From Pontimonas sp. (GTDB taxonomy: Bacteria > Actinomycetota > Actinomycetes > Actinomycetales > Microbacteriaceae), in the NCBI GenBank assembly GCA_021741945.1, contig JAIOWV010000072.1, positions 1-6,261 on the forward strand: 6,261 nucleotides of DNA. The letters run 5' to 3'. The notes beneath the pieces are model-generated. The model did no database searches and was not told where the DNA came from. It saw only the letters and a program-made list of their open reading frames with translations. Positions 5,366-6,261 of this stretch are shown here, piece by piece. Numbering within the stretch: the stretch's first letter is position 1; each line of letters begins with the position of its first letter. The position numbers and the translations under genes were made by a program.

Positions 5366-6226
5366 GTGCGTCTCGACCTCAAGCGCGGCCTGAAGGGCGC
5401 ATCTTTACTCACTATCGTTGCCCTGGTTTTGGCGGGGTGCACCCAGCAGTCGATGCTCGGATGGTTGCCCACCGAACGTGGACTGACCAACCAGGTCGAC
5501 CGCGTCATTGACTTGTGGGTTGTGTCGTGGATTGTTCTTCTGGTTGTCGGTGTCGTGACCTGGTTGCTCATTATTTGGGCCGCTGTCGTGTATCGCAGGC
5601 GTAAAGGCCAGACTGGGCTTCCCCAGCAGTTGCGCTATAACATGCCCATTGAAACCTTTTACACCGTTGTTCCCCTGATCCTGGTGCTCGGCTTCTTTGC
5701 GTTTACTGCGCGTGACCAGACCGTCATCGAGGCGCCTCTGCCTTCGCCTGATGTGTCCATTGAGGTCTATGGCAAGCGCTGGGCATGGGACTTCAACTAC
5801 CTGACTGAGAACGTGTATTCGGCTGGTATCCAGGCCCAGGAGATTCCCGGAGGCGGTATCGACTCTGAGGTGCTTCCCAAGCTCTATTTGCCGGTCAACA
5901 AGTCAGTCGAAATCAAGATTGAGTCCAGGGACGTCATTCACTCGTTCTGGGTCATTGACTTCCTCTACAAGAAGGACATGATCCCGGCCCGCACCAATTA
6001 CTGGTACTTCATTCCTCAGCAGGAGGGTGTATTCCGCGGTAAGTGTGCGGAGCTCTGTGGCGAATACCACTCGCTCATGCTCTTTGAAGTTCACGTCGTT
6101 TCGGAGGCTGAGTACCAGCGCCAGATTGGGGCTTTGCGCGCTGCTGGCAACGTAGGGCGCCTCGGGCCCGAGCTGAATGTTTTGCAAAACCTTCCAGGCA
6201 CCACACCCGCGAGCGAAAGGGAGTAA
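5366..6226 (+). CDS. ctaC: Cytochrome c oxidase subunit II, lipoprotein
   Basis: Subunit II of the aa3-type oxidase takes electrons into its CuA centre and passes them to the haem-copper site of subunit I. The 286-residue precursor has a signal peptide with lipobox LAGC (22-25); C25 should become lipidated. Two membrane helices follow at about 50-76 and 95-116, then the external cupredoxin domain. CuA ligands are all present: H192 (IHSFW), C227, E229, C231, H235 and M238 in KCAELCGEYHSLM. The aromatic patch YGKRWAWDFNY (135-145), with W139 and W141, is the usual electron entry site. GTG 5366 is the only start: an in-frame TGA lies at 5342-5344 with no other start codon between, and AAAGGGA (5355-5361) precedes it. 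ctaD begins three bases after the stop. Confidence 0.97.
   Translation: MRLDLKRGLKGASLLTIVALVLAGCTQQSMLGWLPTERGLTNQVDRVIDLWVVSWIVLLVVGVVTWLLIIWAAVVYRRRKGQTGLPQQLRYNMPIETFYTVVPLILVLGFFAFTARDQTVIEAPLPSPDVSIEVYGKRWAWDFNYLTENVYSAGIQAQEIPGGGIDSEVLPKLYLPVNKSVEIKIESRDVIHSFWVIDFLYKKDMIPARTNYWYFIPQQEGVFRGKCAELCGEYHSLMLFEVHVVSEAEYQRQIGALRAAGNVGRLGPELNVLQNLPGTTPASERE
6217..6223 (+). promoter_or_regulatory. Ribosome binding site of ctaD within the ctaC end
   Basis: AAGGGAG lies in the last codons of ctaC, 6 bases before the ATG at 6230. It supports tight coupling of the two subunit genes. Confidence 0.75.
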
Positions 6227-6229
6227 GAG

Positions 6230-6261
6230 ATGACCACCACAGCGCCTAGGCCTTCGGTCAC
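6230..6261 (+). CDS. ctaD: Cytochrome c oxidase subunit I, 5' fragment
   Basis: Ten complete codons, read as MTTTAPRPSV, begin three bases after the ctaC stop and run off the window edge. The identity rests mainly on context: ctaC is followed by ctaD in actinobacterial oxidase operons, and a Thr/Ala/Pro-rich start is common there. The fragment contains none of the haem-ligand helices. Confidence 0.75.
   Translation, partial: MTTTAPRPSV

Noticed and set aside
5903..6187. 94-codon minus-strand frame inside ctaC
   Set aside because: It is antisense to the CuA domain, where all ligands are conserved in the sense frame.

Overview
The window is a compact chromosomal core region of an actinobacterium. 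Four things suggest this. The Q-type (class 2) PyrD, the DUF3043 membrane protein, the M20 dipeptidase, the ErpA-type carrier and the ctaC-ctaD cytochrome oxidase genes lie together, an order I recall from Microbacteriaceae and relatives. The DUF3043 family is, as far as I know, actinobacterial. Several genes start right after a TANNNT -10 box with no Shine-Dalgarno, as in actinobacterial leaderless mRNAs. The DNA is moderately GC-rich by eye (not computed). A small-genome Microbacteriaceae member is my best guess; species cannot be read from the sequence.

Layout. Rightward block 1 is hisD (61-1374), nrdR (1404-1868) and pyrD (1865-2896): histidine synthesis, repression of ribonucleotide reductase, and pyrimidine synthesis. 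nrdR and pyrD overlap by 4 bases. A single leftward gene (2893-3435) encodes a two-helix DUF3043 membrane protein. It meets pyrD tail to tail on a shared CTAG and shares a 44-base divergent control region with the next block. Rightward block 2 is an M20 metallopeptidase (3480-4892) and an A-type Fe-S carrier, erpA (4913-5260). Rightward block 3 is ctaC (5366-6226), followed by the first codons of ctaD (6230 to the window end). The 105-base gap before ctaC is the largest non-coding stretch; it holds a candidate promoter and nested inverted repeats. No stretch above 300 bases lacks a gene.

How the genes connect. PyrD of this class passes electrons to the membrane quinone pool, and the aa3-type oxidase beginning with ctaC-ctaD is the end of the same respiratory chain. 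ErpA-type carriers deliver Fe-S clusters to apoproteins, plausibly including respiratory ones. NrdR and PyrD both concern nucleotide supply. These links are inference from families and proximity.

I see no mobile element, CRISPR, tRNA or rRNA, no broken gene and no novel multi-gene system. The most interesting material is regulatory: leaderless-type starts, a dense divergent promoter, palindromes placed over promoter elements, and a hairpin that includes two overlapping convergent stop codons.
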